A DNA stretch of 64,000 nt from Candidatus Poribacteria bacterium (GTDB lineage Bacteria; Poribacteria; WGA-4E; WGA-3G): the NCBI GenBank assembly GCA_028824685.1, contig JAPPCZ010000086.1, forward strand, positions 1 through 64,000. Reading direction: 5' to 3'. Shown here in pieces: positions 7,841 through 16,833 of the stretch. The notes under the pieces were generated by a model. The model was given only the letters and a program-made list of their open reading frames with translations. It was not told the DNA's origin and did not search any database. The first letter of the stretch is position 1; every line of letters begins with the position of its first letter. Position numbers and translations under genes: made by a program.

Positions 7841-9295
7841 ATGAAACTTTTTTCTAACAAACTTTTTCTCGGAGGACTAATAATAGGGGGTTTGATTCTT
7901 ACCCTTGGTGTTTTCCTTATTCTTGATGCGATTTTAACCCCTTATTTTTATAAAAGGAAGCTCCCAGAAGATACTGCCGGGATACTCATCACACCAAAAG
8001 GGAATAAGGCTATATACAACTCACCAAAGAACAATACTGCAACTAAGACCGAAAAGAACGCTACCAAACCTGATACTGCTGGTATCTACTTTGAAGGCAC
8101 TACAATTCCTAAATTGACAGAACAGGATTTGTGGGTTGCAATGATGACATGGCATAAAGGACCACAAACCGTTGAGGCACTCATGGCATCTTATCATGTA
8201 GCGTACCTCCAAAGTAAACGGCATAGAAGGATAGATAAGGTAATTCCTCCCGAACAGTGGCTGCAAAGCTTGTTTGATAAAGGTTACACCATCCTTAATT
8301 ATATTGAATATGCTCAGTATATGGATGCGAGAACTGCAACGGATAGCCTTGACAATCCAAAGGTTAGACAGTTGTATTCAGAGACATTTGGAATTCCTGA
8401 ATCGGACATAGAAAAACTCAAAGAAAGATATCTTGCGGAACACCTTTTTTTTCTAAAGCGCAAACATGCATTTGAGCGCACAACGGATGAACCTATTACG
8501 GGTGGTTACTATATCGGAGACAAAGTTCTCCCTATTTATCAAAGTCGAAAAGTTGTCTACGTGCGACGTGGTGAAGACAAGTTTTCTGCGCAGTACCTCG
8601 GTACAATTCTTAACCCAGAACAACGTTTCAATCTCATTTTCAGAGGAATTGAACCTGAAGATATTGAGGTTATCTACATTGATGAAATGGGCAATCAACT
8701 CTCAGAGAAACCTGAACCTGTCACCCGCGAAGAGGTCCGAAAAATGATGGCAGAAGGTGAAACACCACCTCCTGAGGAATGGTGGGATCCAAACGCACCT
8801 ATACCAGACGCTGAAGACTTTGAGGAGTTCCTGCCCCCTGAAAGGGAGACCGAATTGGATTTCGGAAAACAACGCGCCAGAGAAGAATTCGAACGCGCCA
8901 GAGAAGAATTCGAACGGCACGCAGAAGAAGTCGGACGGCAACCCGAATTTGAACAGTTCATGCAAGAAGTCAGACAACTTGAGAAATTCGCAACTATGTC
9001 CGATGCAGAAATTGCAGCCGAACTTGAAAAACAGCTGCGTCAACAATTGCTACCCGGACTTCCGACTGAGGAAAATCTTGAAGACGCACTCCGTGAAAAA
9101 ATTACTCCAAAACCACTAACCCCTGAACGTTTCAACAAGGCAAAGCAAATTTTGCAGAACTACGGACCAAAAGAGGGATTACGAAGACTCGCAAAGGCTG
9201 ATCCAGAACTTGCTGAGTACTTCCTCAGAAATCCGCAAAAGGTGCCGCCCAAACGTTCACAACCTTCAAACACTGATGACTCACGGAAGGAGTAA
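7841..9295 (+). CDS. Unknown membrane-anchored helical protein
   Basis: The 484-residue protein has one N-terminal membrane helix (residues ~9-32, LGGLIIGGLILTLGVFLIL) and a long hydrophilic remainder, so it is probably anchored with its bulk outside the cytoplasm. The middle contains a small beta-rich stretch (GGYYIGDKVLPIYQSRKVVY), and from residue ~290 it is acidic and helical with E/R-rich segments. A 21-bp unit is duplicated in tandem at 8873-8914, giving two R-A-R-E-E-F-E units. Translation starts at the ATG after AAAAGGAGATAACGAA, a strong ribosome binding site. It probably forms an operon with the small protein at 9300. No function can be assigned. Confidence 0.75.
   Translation: MKLFSNKLFLGGLIIGGLILTLGVFLILDAILTPYFYKRKLPEDTAGILITPKGNKAIYNSPKNNTATKTEKNATKPDTAGIYFEGTTIPKLTEQDLWVAMMTWHKGPQTVEALMASYHVAYLQSKRHRRIDKVIPPEQWLQSLFDKGYTILNYIEYAQYMDARTATDSLDNPKVRQLYSETFGIPESDIEKLKERYLAEHLFFLKRKHAFERTTDEPITGGYYIGDKVLPIYQSRKVVYVRRGEDKFSAQYLGTILNPEQRFNLIFRGIEPEDIEVIYIDEMGNQLSEKPEPVTREEVRKMMAEGETPPPEEWWDPNAPIPDAEDFEEFLPPERETELDFGKQRAREEFERAREEFERHAEEVGRQPEFEQFMQEVRQLEKFATMSDAEIAAELEKQLRQQLLPGLPTEENLEDALREKITPKPLTPERFNKAKQILQNYGPKEGLRRLAKADPELAEYFLRNPQKVPPKRSQPSNTDDSRKE
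8873..8914 (+). repeat. In-frame 21-bp tandem duplication
   Basis: Two adjacent identical copies of CGCGCCAGAGAAGAATTCGAA (21 bp, starting CGCGCCAG and ending TTCGAA), in frame in the helical domain of the 7841-9295 product. Confidence 0.9.
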
Positions 9296-9299
9296 CTTT

Positions 9300-9599
9300 A
9301 TGAAAAACATATCCACCTTATACAGTATCGCCATCATTGCGGTTGTGGGAATCTTTGTATGCTTTATCAGTTACACAAGCGGGACAGCACCGACGGACAC
9401 GCCTCAACAATCGACATACACGGTGAAGTCTAAACAAGCGTTAAAGAAGAAATCCTGTGCTTGTTGCGATGAGAAACAGAAGAGCACGCGTGAAATGATG
9501 CGTCAATGGCTCAACGAAGAAGCACAGGAGAATTCTTCAAACAAAGAGGTTTCTGCGACAGTCGCAGACCCGAAAGAGATCGAATCTTTCGGTGATTAA
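9300..9599 (+). CDS. Small membrane-anchored protein with Cys cluster
   Basis: The 99-residue product starts at the ATG at 9300, five bases after the preceding stop and just after GGAAGGAG, so the two genes are very likely cotranscribed and coupled. Residues ~7-26 form a hydrophobic signal/anchor (YSIAIIAVVGIFVCFISY). The rest is hydrophilic and contains SCACC, a C-x-C-C cluster at about residue 58 that could bind metal or form disulphides. The tail is acidic. I recognise no family. Confidence 0.65.
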   Translation: MKNISTLYSIAIIAVVGIFVCFISYTSGTAPTDTPQQSTYTVKSKQALKKKSCACCDEKQKSTREMMRQWLNEEAQENSSNKEVSATVADPKEIESFGD

Positions 9600-9771
9600 A
9601 TTCGTTTTTTGATGATTCAAATGTCATTTACAAGTAATTGTATTAGCAATGTACACACATATTCTGAATCACAGTAAAACGTAACAATGACGCATGAGAA
9701 TAGTTCTCTTGCAAAATTGTATCTAATTCAAATGTAATTAGATCATACATATATTCACAAAGGAGAATCAA

Positions 9772-10386
9772 ATGACTTCAATTAGAAACTTTTTGCCAAA
9801 TAACGCGCTTTACTTGGCTAGCGTGTTACTAATCACAATCATTACTTTGCAAATCGTTATTATTCCTCGACTCAATGCTGATGACGTAGAACCTTTACCT
9901 CTCGTTGATGCTGTAGCGTGTGCAAGTTCTGTTCATGCCTATGTAACAGTTACTCCATATGTCGCCAATTGGAGTAGTGTTAATATACATGACCATGGAT
10001 TGTATTATGAAGGGATTGCAATAGGTCAAACTCCAGAAGAAAATATTACAAGTTGGGTTGCTATTAGGGATGAAAATGGAGAAACCGTTTGGGAATTTAG
10101 GGGTAACCAAAAGATTTGGATTCAAGTAGTATTTGGTGATGTCAGCGTAACTAAAGGACTTTCCGCGCAGGAAGTTATAGGTCTATATCTTGAAAGAGGT
10201 AAATCGATACCAAATGCCGCCACGATTGGTAATGGTGCCTATTTAGATGATTGGTATTCACTTAGAAGCACCTGCTCAGCAATGTGTGAGGGTAATTTAG
10301 ATACTGACACCGACTGGTCTGGAGCTGAATATCACAGCTTCATGATCATAGGTTTTACAGCTTGCGATAACGCTTCACCATTCTAA
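9772..10386 (+). CDS. Unknown secreted protein
   Basis: The 204-residue protein has a signal peptide or anchor at residues ~12-33 (ALYLASVLLITIITLQIVII). The mature part is beta-rich with aromatic residues and five cysteines (ACASS, STCSAMCEG, FTACDN), suggesting a disulphide-stabilised extracellular domain. AAAGGAG stands six bases before the ATG. A rho-independent terminator follows directly at 10406, so this is the last gene of its unit. I recognise no family. Confidence 0.65.
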   Translation: MTSIRNFLPNNALYLASVLLITIITLQIVIIPRLNADDVEPLPLVDAVACASSVHAYVTVTPYVANWSSVNIHDHGLYYEGIAIGQTPEENITSWVAIRDENGETVWEFRGNQKIWIQVVFGDVSVTKGLSAQEVIGLYLERGKSIPNAATIGNGAYLDDWYSLRSTCSAMCEGNLDTDTDWSGAEYHSFMIIGFTACDNASPF

Positions 10387-10405
10387 TGATTGTAACGTTT
10401 ATGTT

Positions 10406-10442
10406 AACAGTCGGATAATATTCGTTGTCCGACTGTTTTCTA
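10406..10442 (+). terminator. Rho-independent terminator
   Basis: A perfect 10-bp stem, AACAGTCGGA (10406-10415) with TCCGACTGTT (10428-10437), a 12-nt loop and a T-rich tail. It lies 20 bp after the 9772-10386 stop codon. Confidence 0.85.
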
Positions 10443-10471
10443 TTAAAAATCGCAGAAAATAAGATATAATA

Positions 10472-12226
10472 ATGTTGAAACAATTCCATCATACGTTGCT
10501 GGATCATAAAAAGACTGTTGTATGGATTTTATTAGGACTATGTCTCTTTACCGTTGTGAATATTCCGAGACTATTGTCCTTAGATGCACATTGGTCTGGC
10601 GATGAAATGTTGTGGATAAATCGAAGTGCGGAGTTCGCTGCTGCTGTCGATCAAGGTAAGTTTTCTGAAACCGTCATCGCTCACCATCCTGGCTTGATGA
10701 CGATGTGGATTGCTGGGCTCCGTGTCTTTTTTATAAAACTGCCATTAGATATTTCTGTTCGCGCGCAATGGTTCATTAACCTGATTCTTGCTAGGCAGTT
10801 TATTGGTATTTTTGTATGGGCAGGTATTGGCATTGCCTGCCTTTTAGTTTATAGACTCTTTGGGAAGTGGAAGGCACTTGTCAGTTTCGCGTGTCTTGCC
10901 TTCTCTCCGCTTTTTTTAGCACAAACACGACGTGTTCATACAGATGCGCTTGCGACTGTATTTATCCTCTTAACAGTGCTGCTTCTCTTGCTATACTGTA
11001 TAAACCGACAACGTGTCGGTTATCTCTTATTTTCGGGGATTACCTTTGGGTTGGCAGTTTTAAGCAAGAGTTACGCGCTCATTTTATTGGCATGGGTGCC
11101 GCTCTGCCTCTTCCTATTTCGTCCTCCTTCAGAGAAAAACGGGGGACACTTTTCAAAGTATATCACCGAAATCCTTTGCTTTCTCAATTGCACGTTGTTA
11201 ACGGTGCTTGCAGTCTGGCCTGTTTTTTGGACACCCTTTTTTGGGATATTGGCACTATGTCTTTTAGGTCTCACCTTTGTGCTACACAATACGATAAAAA
11301 ATGAGCATTGCCCTTTCGCGCTTATTGCAATAGCATGTGCTGGGTTAGTTCTTGTTGGCGTGCGTGCAACCCAAACCGTCTGGCTTGTCTTAGATAAAGT
11401 CAGTTGGGCAATCACAACACCTCACGAAATAGAACACTTCTTTTTAGGAAAGGTGGCTAATGATCCAGGATGGCTTTTTTATCCTTTCGTGCTAACCATC
11501 AAAAGCACGCCCTTAATGCTACCACTTGCATGCCTTGGATGTTTTCTCCTTTGGAAGTATCGGAAAAATTCTGTAGAAACAACTCAACAACTTAAACTTG
11601 TACTCGCTTTAATAAGTGTCTTTATCCTATTTACAGTGTGCCTTTCACTCACAAGCAAAAAGTTTAGTCGGTACCTATTACCCGTTTTTCCGATCTTGGA
11701 AATAGTTGCTGCCATCGGTTTTGTGGAGTTTATTCGTTGGTGCTTTGAGCGTTTCAGGATTGAGACAACTGCTATTAAACGCGCACTTGTAGGATTTGCA
11801 TGTCTCTGTTTCTTTCTCATCCAAGTTTTACCTGTACTCATGCTACATCCCTACTACGGTACCTATTACAACCTTTGCTGGAAAGTGACAGACATTACAA
11901 AGATAATCACTGTAGGAGATGCCTCTGGCTTAGATATCGCCGCAAACTATTTAAATCAGAAATCGAATGCGCGTCGCATGCAGGTACAAGTATCACCGTT
12001 ATCATCAACGTTGGTAAGATTCTATTTTCACGGACATGCCTATCGTGCAGATAGACGCATTTCGCAAACACCCGACTATGAAATCGTTTATATCCGAGAT
12101 TCACAGGTTGGACGTGTTCCACAAACAGGCACCCTAAATGGGGAACTTGAACACGTTATAACCCTCAACGGCATTGACCACGTTTGGATTTACCGCATCC
12201 CAAATAAGAAAAATGCTAAAGGGTAA
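10472..12226 (+). CDS. GT39/ArnT-like membrane glycosyltransferase
   Basis: The 584-residue polytopic protein has about 12 hydrophobic segments. The first extracytoplasmic loop carries the acidic motif expected of GT-C enzymes (LDAHWSGDEMLW) and HHPGLMTMW, which resembles the PMT/ArnT region. These enzymes move a sugar from a polyprenyl-phosphate donor to lipid or protein on the outer side of the membrane. The next gene overlaps or nearly overlaps its 3' end and encodes another membrane protein linked to lipid or surface glycans, so the pair may act on envelope glycolipids. No strong ribosome binding site precedes the ATG. Donor and acceptor cannot be told. Confidence 0.75.
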   Translation: MLKQFHHTLLDHKKTVVWILLGLCLFTVVNIPRLLSLDAHWSGDEMLWINRSAEFAAAVDQGKFSETVIAHHPGLMTMWIAGLRVFFIKLPLDISVRAQWFINLILARQFIGIFVWAGIGIACLLVYRLFGKWKALVSFACLAFSPLFLAQTRRVHTDALATVFILLTVLLLLLYCINRQRVGYLLFSGITFGLAVLSKSYALILLAWVPLCLFLFRPPSEKNGGHFSKYITEILCFLNCTLLTVLAVWPVFWTPFFGILALCLLGLTFVLHNTIKNEHCPFALIAIACAGLVLVGVRATQTVWLVLDKVSWAITTPHEIEHFFLGKVANDPGWLFYPFVLTIKSTPLMLPLACLGCFLLWKYRKNSVETTQQLKLVLALISVFILFTVCLSLTSKKFSRYLLPVFPILEIVAAIGFVEFIRWCFERFRIETTAIKRALVGFACLCFFLIQVLPVLMLHPYYGTYYNLCWKVTDITKIITVGDASGLDIAANYLNQKSNARRMQVQVSPLSSTLVRFYFHGHAYRADRRISQTPDYEIVYIRDSQVGRVPQTGTLNGELEHVITLNGIDHVWIYRIPNKKNAKG

Positions 12227-12263
12227 CGCATCGCCACTTTCTCACGCGAGGAGAAAGGAAACT

Positions 12264-13214
12264 GTGAAAATACTCCGCCAGTCCTTTGGCATTTTGATTG
12301 CAATCACGCTCCTCTTTTTTCTAATCAAACCCTTCGTTCAGACACACACCCAATTGGAAGATGTCACTTTACAAATTCAGTGGCGATGGTTGATTTCCTC
12401 GTTTGCATTCCTTCTTTTTTATCGTAGTACTTATATTGTGCCTTTCGCAAAACTCTTACGTGGCGTAACTTTACCTCAAGTCTCTTTTCGCGACGCGTTT
12501 ACACTGTTCCATCTTGCAAACATCACTCGGTATCTACCGGGACGGATTTGGGGTATTGTTAGACTCCTCATACTGAGCGAAAGGTTTGGGTTCAGCAAAA
12601 CCGCTGTCGGCGTAAGTCTCACCTTGCACGTCGGCATAGAGACTGCACTCGGCGGACTTATCGCTATGTCATTGATCTTTTCAAAACAGATGCGAACCAC
12701 TGCATATCTTGTACTTGAAAAGATTTCAGGTCATGCAGTGCTTTTCACACTAATCGTGATTGGCATCGTTATAGGTATCCTGTTTTTGATTCCAAAGATG
12801 TCTTCCAAGGCACGGCATTTCCTGAAAACACTCCGACAAATAGGAACACCCCTCTTACCTAAACATTTTTGGAAACAGTGGCTTAACATTCTTCAAGGCC
12901 ACACTCTGCTTTGGTGCTGTCAAGGTCTCGCCTTTTTTCTCTTTGTCAAAAGTCTTGCCTCTGTGCAATGGAAAGATGCTGGCGTTCTCTCAGCGTGCTA
13001 CGCCTTTGCATGGATTGTCGGTTTCCTAAGTTTCCTCACACCTGGCGGTTTAGGCGTGCGGGAAGGGCTACTTGGGTTGCTATTAGCAAACTATATGCCC
13101 ACATCACAAGCAACCCTTATTGCCCTATTGTGTCGGGTTTGGATGTTGTCTGCCGAAATTGTTTTAGCGGGTCTCGCCTTTTTTCTCCACAAAACGGCGG
13201 ACAGACACAGTTGA
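12264..13214 (+). CDS. LPG-synthase-TM / UPF0104-like membrane protein
   Basis: The 316-residue protein has about eight membrane helices and the hallmark LTPGGLGVREGLLG near the C-terminus, typical of the lysylphosphatidylglycerol synthetase TM (AglD/UPF0104) family. It has no aminoacyl-transferase domain, so it resembles the stand-alone members that cluster with glycosyltransferases. I prefer the GTG at 12264, which sits behind GAGGAGAAAGGAA, over in-frame ATGs at 12213 and 12174 that would overlap the upstream gene. It is probably cotranscribed with the GT39-like gene. Confidence 0.75.
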   Translation: MKILRQSFGILIAITLLFFLIKPFVQTHTQLEDVTLQIQWRWLISSFAFLLFYRSTYIVPFAKLLRGVTLPQVSFRDAFTLFHLANITRYLPGRIWGIVRLLILSERFGFSKTAVGVSLTLHVGIETALGGLIAMSLIFSKQMRTTAYLVLEKISGHAVLFTLIVIGIVIGILFLIPKMSSKARHFLKTLRQIGTPLLPKHFWKQWLNILQGHTLLWCCQGLAFFLFVKSLASVQWKDAGVLSACYAFAWIVGFLSFLTPGGLGVREGLLGLLLANYMPTSQATLIALLCRVWMLSAEIVLAGLAFFLHKTADRHS

Positions 13215-13242
13215 AACAAACTAACTTTGTTGATAATGGCTT

Positions 13243-14289
13243 TTATATTGCAAGTTCGGACAACTTGACAGTCCGTCCCCCATCTTCTGCGGATTGGTCA
13301 GCGGCAAAGACAACACGATGCGTTTCAAAAGCGGTATCAAAATCGGTCAGCGGCATCGGTTCGTTGCGTCCAATGCTATCAATGAACGCTTGGAACTGCG
13401 GTTCATACGGATGATCACTGACATCACCAGAGTCAATGAGCGATGTTTCCAAGTTGCTCCATCTGCTTTTTTCCATGCCTTTAATCTTCGCTGAGTAGAT
13501 GCGATTGTCAAGCAGACTCCCTTCGCTTCCAACAAGATGGATATGGAAATAGTATGGCTGCAGACAATCAACACAAGAGGTGACCTTACCGATTTTCTGC
13601 CCGCCCTCAAACTTGAGGAGACTCACACTGGTTGTTTTGTATTCGTACGGTTGGAATGCTTCACCTTTAGATTGCGTGTGATAACTGGTTACCTCTTCAA
13701 CATTGCCATCCATAAAAAAGAGAAGTGCGTCAAGTGCGTGACACCCGGCAGTGAGTAAGGTGCTGCCACCAAAGTCCTTTTTGATGTTCCATTCATATTG
13801 CCCATACCAAGGTCCGATGCCGTGATAGTAATCTACCTCTGCGTAGTGCAGTTCACCAAGCAAACCGTTGTCGATTATAGAACGGATCATTGTGAAGTGT
13901 GCACTGTAGCGGCACTCAAAACAGACGCATACATTAGCGCCTGTCGTTTTCACTGCATCGCGGATAGCTAAAGCATCTTCGTAAGTGATGCAGATCGGTT
14001 TTTCAATGATGAGATGTTTTCCTGCTTTTGCTGCAGCGATTGCCTGTTCTGCATGAAAAGGATGCGGTGTGCAAATATCTATGATGTGGATATCTGGATC
14101 GGCGAGCATCTTTTCATAGTCAGTATATGCTTTTAGCGGCGTGCCGTAAGTATCCGCTAAAACAGATTCATCGTGTTCGCGGCGTGAACAGATAGCGGTG
14201 ACATCCGCTCCAGTAACGGCTTTGAATGCCTCAATATGTGCGCCGGCGACCCAACCGAGACCCACAATTCCAACGTTTAGGTTATCCAT
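13243..14289 (-). CDS. Gfo/Idh/MocA family oxidoreductase
   Basis: The 348-residue protein has an N-terminal Rossmann fold (VGIVGLGWVAGAH) and the family EKP motif in GKHLIIEKPICITYEDA, where Lys normally helps catalysis. A C-terminal Gfo/Idh/MocA alpha-beta domain follows, with YYHGIGPWYGQYEWN and GGSTLLTAGCHALDAL, giving the usual His near a GG segment. Members oxidise or reduce sugars and inositols with NAD(P). The substrate is unknown. The ATG has AAAAAGGAG upstream. It converges with the 12264-13214 gene, leaving 28 bp between stops. Confidence 0.88.
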   Translation of the reverse strand: MDNLNVGIVGLGWVAGAHIEAFKAVTGADVTAICSRREHDESVLADTYGTPLKAYTDYEKMLADPDIHIIDICTPHPFHAEQAIAAAKAGKHLIIEKPICITYEDALAIRDAVKTTGANVCVCFECRYSAHFTMIRSIIDNGLLGELHYAEVDYYHGIGPWYGQYEWNIKKDFGGSTLLTAGCHALDALLFFMDGNVEEVTSYHTQSKGEAFQPYEYKTTSVSLLKFEGGQKIGKVTSCVDCLQPYYFHIHLVGSEGSLLDNRIYSAKIKGMEKSRWSNLETSLIDSGDVSDHPYEPQFQAFIDSIGRNEPMPLTDFDTAFETHRVVFAADQSAEDGGRTVKLSELAI

Positions 14290-14425
14290 TTAATAACTCC
14301 TTTTTCTTAATGGTTTCAGATATTTTAGCACAAGTGCGGAATTTATTAAGACAAAATTTTGTTGATATAAATTTGGTGTTTTTTTACAATAGGTAATATC
14401 CGGTATTAATTCGTAGCATTAATTC

Positions 14426-14457
14426 GTAGGTCGGGTTTCGCTTGCGACACCCGACAT
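14426..14457. repeat. REP palindrome left of the RAYT gene
   Basis: GTAGGTCGGGTTTCGCTTGC then GACACCCGACAT; the GTCGGGT and ACCCGAC arms form the stem. This is the family A repeat found through the window. Confidence 0.85.
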
Positions 14458-14483
14458 CCTAAATACCAATCAAGGTAATGTGC

Positions 14484-15026
14484 ATGAGATATCGCCGAAC
14501 AAGAATCGCAGGCGGAACATACTTTTTCACTGTCAACACTTACAATAGAAGACATATTCTTTGTATTCCAGAAAATGTAAAACTACTTAGGCAAGCGTTC
14601 CGACATACGATGCAACGGCATCCAGTAGAAATCAATGCTATAGTATTGATTCCAGATCACCTACACTGCATCTGGACATTGCCTGAAGGCGACCATAATT
14701 ACTCAATGCGATGGCAACTAATTAAAAAATACTTCAGTCGTTATTGTCAAACTAAGTATGAAGCAGTTATTTCCAAATCGCGTCGTTATAAAGGTGAGCG
14801 TGCATTTTGGCAGCGCAAATTTTGGGAACACACGATTCGAGACGAAGATGATTATATTAAACATATTGAATATATACACTACAATCCAGTTAAACACGGT
14901 TTAGTGGCTTCTCCAAAGGATTGGGAGTATTCAAGTTTCCACCGTTATGTCAAGTTGGGTTTGTATGATAAAATGTGGGGTTCTGGTGAAGATATTATAT
15001 TTGATTCAAATATAGGTAAGGAATAG
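14484..15026 (+). CDS. RAYT (REP-associated Y1 transposase)
   Basis: The 180-residue protein matches the Y1_Tnp/RAYT family, relatives of IS200/IS605 transposases that act on REP palindromes. It begins with RYRRTRIAGGTYFFTVNT, typical of RAYT N-termini. The HUH metal site is DHLHCIW, and the C-terminal part has the family signature FWQRKFWEHTIRDEDDY and HIEYIHYNPVKHGLV, where a Tyr is the likely nucleophile, followed by WEYSSFHRYV. It stands alone with family A REPs directly on both sides, the classic arrangement of a RAYT with its substrates. The ATG at 14484 gives the usual MRYRR start; one at 14478 is also possible. The gene is full length. Confidence 0.9.
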   Translation: MRYRRTRIAGGTYFFTVNTYNRRHILCIPENVKLLRQAFRHTMQRHPVEINAIVLIPDHLHCIWTLPEGDHNYSMRWQLIKKYFSRYCQTKYEAVISKSRRYKGERAFWQRKFWEHTIRDEDDYIKHIEYIHYNPVKHGLVASPKDWEYSSFHRYVKLGLYDKMWGSGEDIIFDSNIGKE

Positions 15027-15032
15027 ATCACA

Positions 15033-15129
15033 CGTAGGTCGGAGAATTGTCGGGTAGTTTCACTTTTGAAACCCGACCTACGAACTGATGAAACATGTCG
15101 GGTGTCGCTAACGCTCTACCCGACCTACG
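15033..15129. repeat. REP pair right of the RAYT gene
   Basis: Two family A palindromes: 15049-15082 (GTCGGGTAGTTTC...GAAACCCGACCTACG) and 15097-15129 (GTCGGGTGTCGC...GCTCTACCCGACCTACG). A partial arm CGTAGGTCGG lies at 15034. Together with the left copy they bracket the RAYT gene. Confidence 0.85.
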
Positions 15130-15176
15130 AACTTAACTGATGATGCCATTTAGCTTCTCAAAACACCAAAAATATT

Positions 15177-15205
15177 TTGACATAAAAGAGAGAATATGCT
15201 ATAAT
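15177..15205 (+). promoter_or_regulatory. Consensus guaB promoter
   Basis: Perfect TTGACA (15177-15182), a 17-bp spacer and perfect TATAAT (15200-15205), with an extended TGC immediately upstream of the -10. It lies about 85 bp before the guaB start. Confidence 0.85.
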
Positions 15206-15290
15206 ATTTTATAATTGGCAAGGCGTGTTTTAAATAAAATTGACAAGTCTTTTCACCCACCTCAATTTGCATCATAAGGAGATGATTCCG

Positions 15291-16793
15291 ATGGACACCA
15301 AAATTTCCGATGATTTCCCCCTGAAGTTTGAAAAAGAAGGGTTAACTTTCGACGATGTTTTGCTCATTCCTGCGGAATCGAGTGTGCTACCTGATGACGT
15401 TGATACAAGCACGCAGTTGACGCGGAATCTCCGTCTTAATATTCCTATCAGTAGTGCTCCGATGGATACCGTCACTGAATCTACCCTTGCGATTGCGATT
15501 GCGCGGGAGGGTGGTATCGGCATAATTCACTACAACTGTTCTATTGAGGAACAGGTATCTGAAGTTGATAGGGTAAAACGTTCTGAAAGTGGGATGATAA
15601 ATGATCCGATTACACTAACAGAAGATAAAACGATTCGTGATGCGCTTGAAATAACCGCTCGTTACCGCATTGGTGGTGTGCCTATTGTAACTGAAGATGG
15701 TTACCTTGTCGGTTTAATTACGAACCGAGACCTGAAGTATGAGGAAAACCTGGATCTTCCGATTACTGCCCGTATGACACCTGCCGACAAATTGATTACT
15801 GCCTCCCCAGGTGTTACACTTGAAAACGCGAAACAGGTACTCCACAAGCATAGAAAAGAAAAATTACCTATTATTGACAACGAATCCCGTTTATGTGGAT
15901 TAATCACAATTAAAGATATAGATAAAGTGCAGATGTTTCCGCAATCTTGTAAGGACGACAGGGGTCGGTTGCGGGTTGGTGCAGCGATTGTGCCATCAAC
16001 CGCTTTGGAAGACGTTGAGATGTTGGTAGAAGCGGAAGTAGATGTGCTTGTGTTAGACACGGCACATGGTCATTCCAAAAATGTAGTTCGGTCAACAGAG
16101 TATATTAAATCAGAGTTTCCAGATGTTGAACTTGTTGCGGGGAATGTTGTTACCCCAGAAGCGACGCGAAGTTTGATTGACGCTGGTGCGGATGCTGTGA
16201 AGGTTGGTGTCGGTCCTGGGTCTATCTGCACGACACGTGTGGTGGCTGGTGTCAGTATTCCACAAATTACTGCGATTTATGATTGCGCACAGGAAGCAGA
16301 TAAAGCAGGTGTGCCGATTATTGCTGATGGTGGTATCCGCTATTCTGGTGATATAGCGAAAGCAATCGGCGCAGGTGCAAGTTCTGTGATGATTGGTAGT
16401 CTACTTGCAGGGACAGATGAGAGTCCGGGGTCTACAGTTATCTATCAGGGTAGAACTTATAAGATTCATCGTGGGATGGGTTCATTGGGTGCTTTACGAA
16501 AACGAGGGGATGCCCTTGGAGAACAGGTGAGTGATGAAGAAATGGCTAAGCTTGTACCACGCGGTATTGAAGGCAGAGTTCCCCATAAAGGCAAACTGAG
16601 CAATTATGTTTATCAGTTAGTGGGTGGGATTCGATCCGCTATGGGATATTGCGGTACGCCTGATATTGAGTCGTTACGTAGAGATGTCCAATTTGTTCGC
16701 ATGTCAAGCAGTGGTTACCGAGAAAGTCATCCGCATGATATTGATATTACAGAGGAAGCACCGAACTATACAGTTGCGAATCTGAACACATAA
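15291..16793 (+). CDS. guaB: IMP dehydrogenase
   Basis: The 500-residue enzyme oxidises IMP to XMP with NAD+, the first step of GMP synthesis. It has the TIM-barrel start (GLTFDDVLLIPAES), two CBS domains at about residues 100-215, the NAD/IMP region (DTAHGHSKNVV, IADGGIRYSGDIAKA) and the catalytic-Cys loop GPGSICTTRVVAG. The start is the ATG at 15291 with AAGGAG at 15276, in preference to an in-frame ATG at 15240. Length matches the family. The last 120 bp are repeated at 21501-21620 as an inactive copy. Confidence 0.97.
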   Translation: MDTKISDDFPLKFEKEGLTFDDVLLIPAESSVLPDDVDTSTQLTRNLRLNIPISSAPMDTVTESTLAIAIAREGGIGIIHYNCSIEEQVSEVDRVKRSESGMINDPITLTEDKTIRDALEITARYRIGGVPIVTEDGYLVGLITNRDLKYEENLDLPITARMTPADKLITASPGVTLENAKQVLHKHRKEKLPIIDNESRLCGLITIKDIDKVQMFPQSCKDDRGRLRVGAAIVPSTALEDVEMLVEAEVDVLVLDTAHGHSKNVVRSTEYIKSEFPDVELVAGNVVTPEATRSLIDAGADAVKVGVGPGSICTTRVVAGVSIPQITAIYDCAQEADKAGVPIIADGGIRYSGDIAKAIGAGASSVMIGSLLAGTDESPGSTVIYQGRTYKIHRGMGSLGALRKRGDALGEQVSDEEMAKLVPRGIEGRVPHKGKLSNYVYQLVGGIRSAMGYCGTPDIESLRRDVQFVRMSSSGYRESHPHDIDITEEAPNYTVANLNT

Positions 16794-16833
16794 AGTATTG
16801 TGACTCAGTAGGTCAAACAATAGAAGAACTACA

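Noticed and set aside
10465..10470. TATAAT just before the GT39-like gene
   Set aside because: No -35 at a proper distance, and it is so near the ATG that the transcript would start inside the gene.
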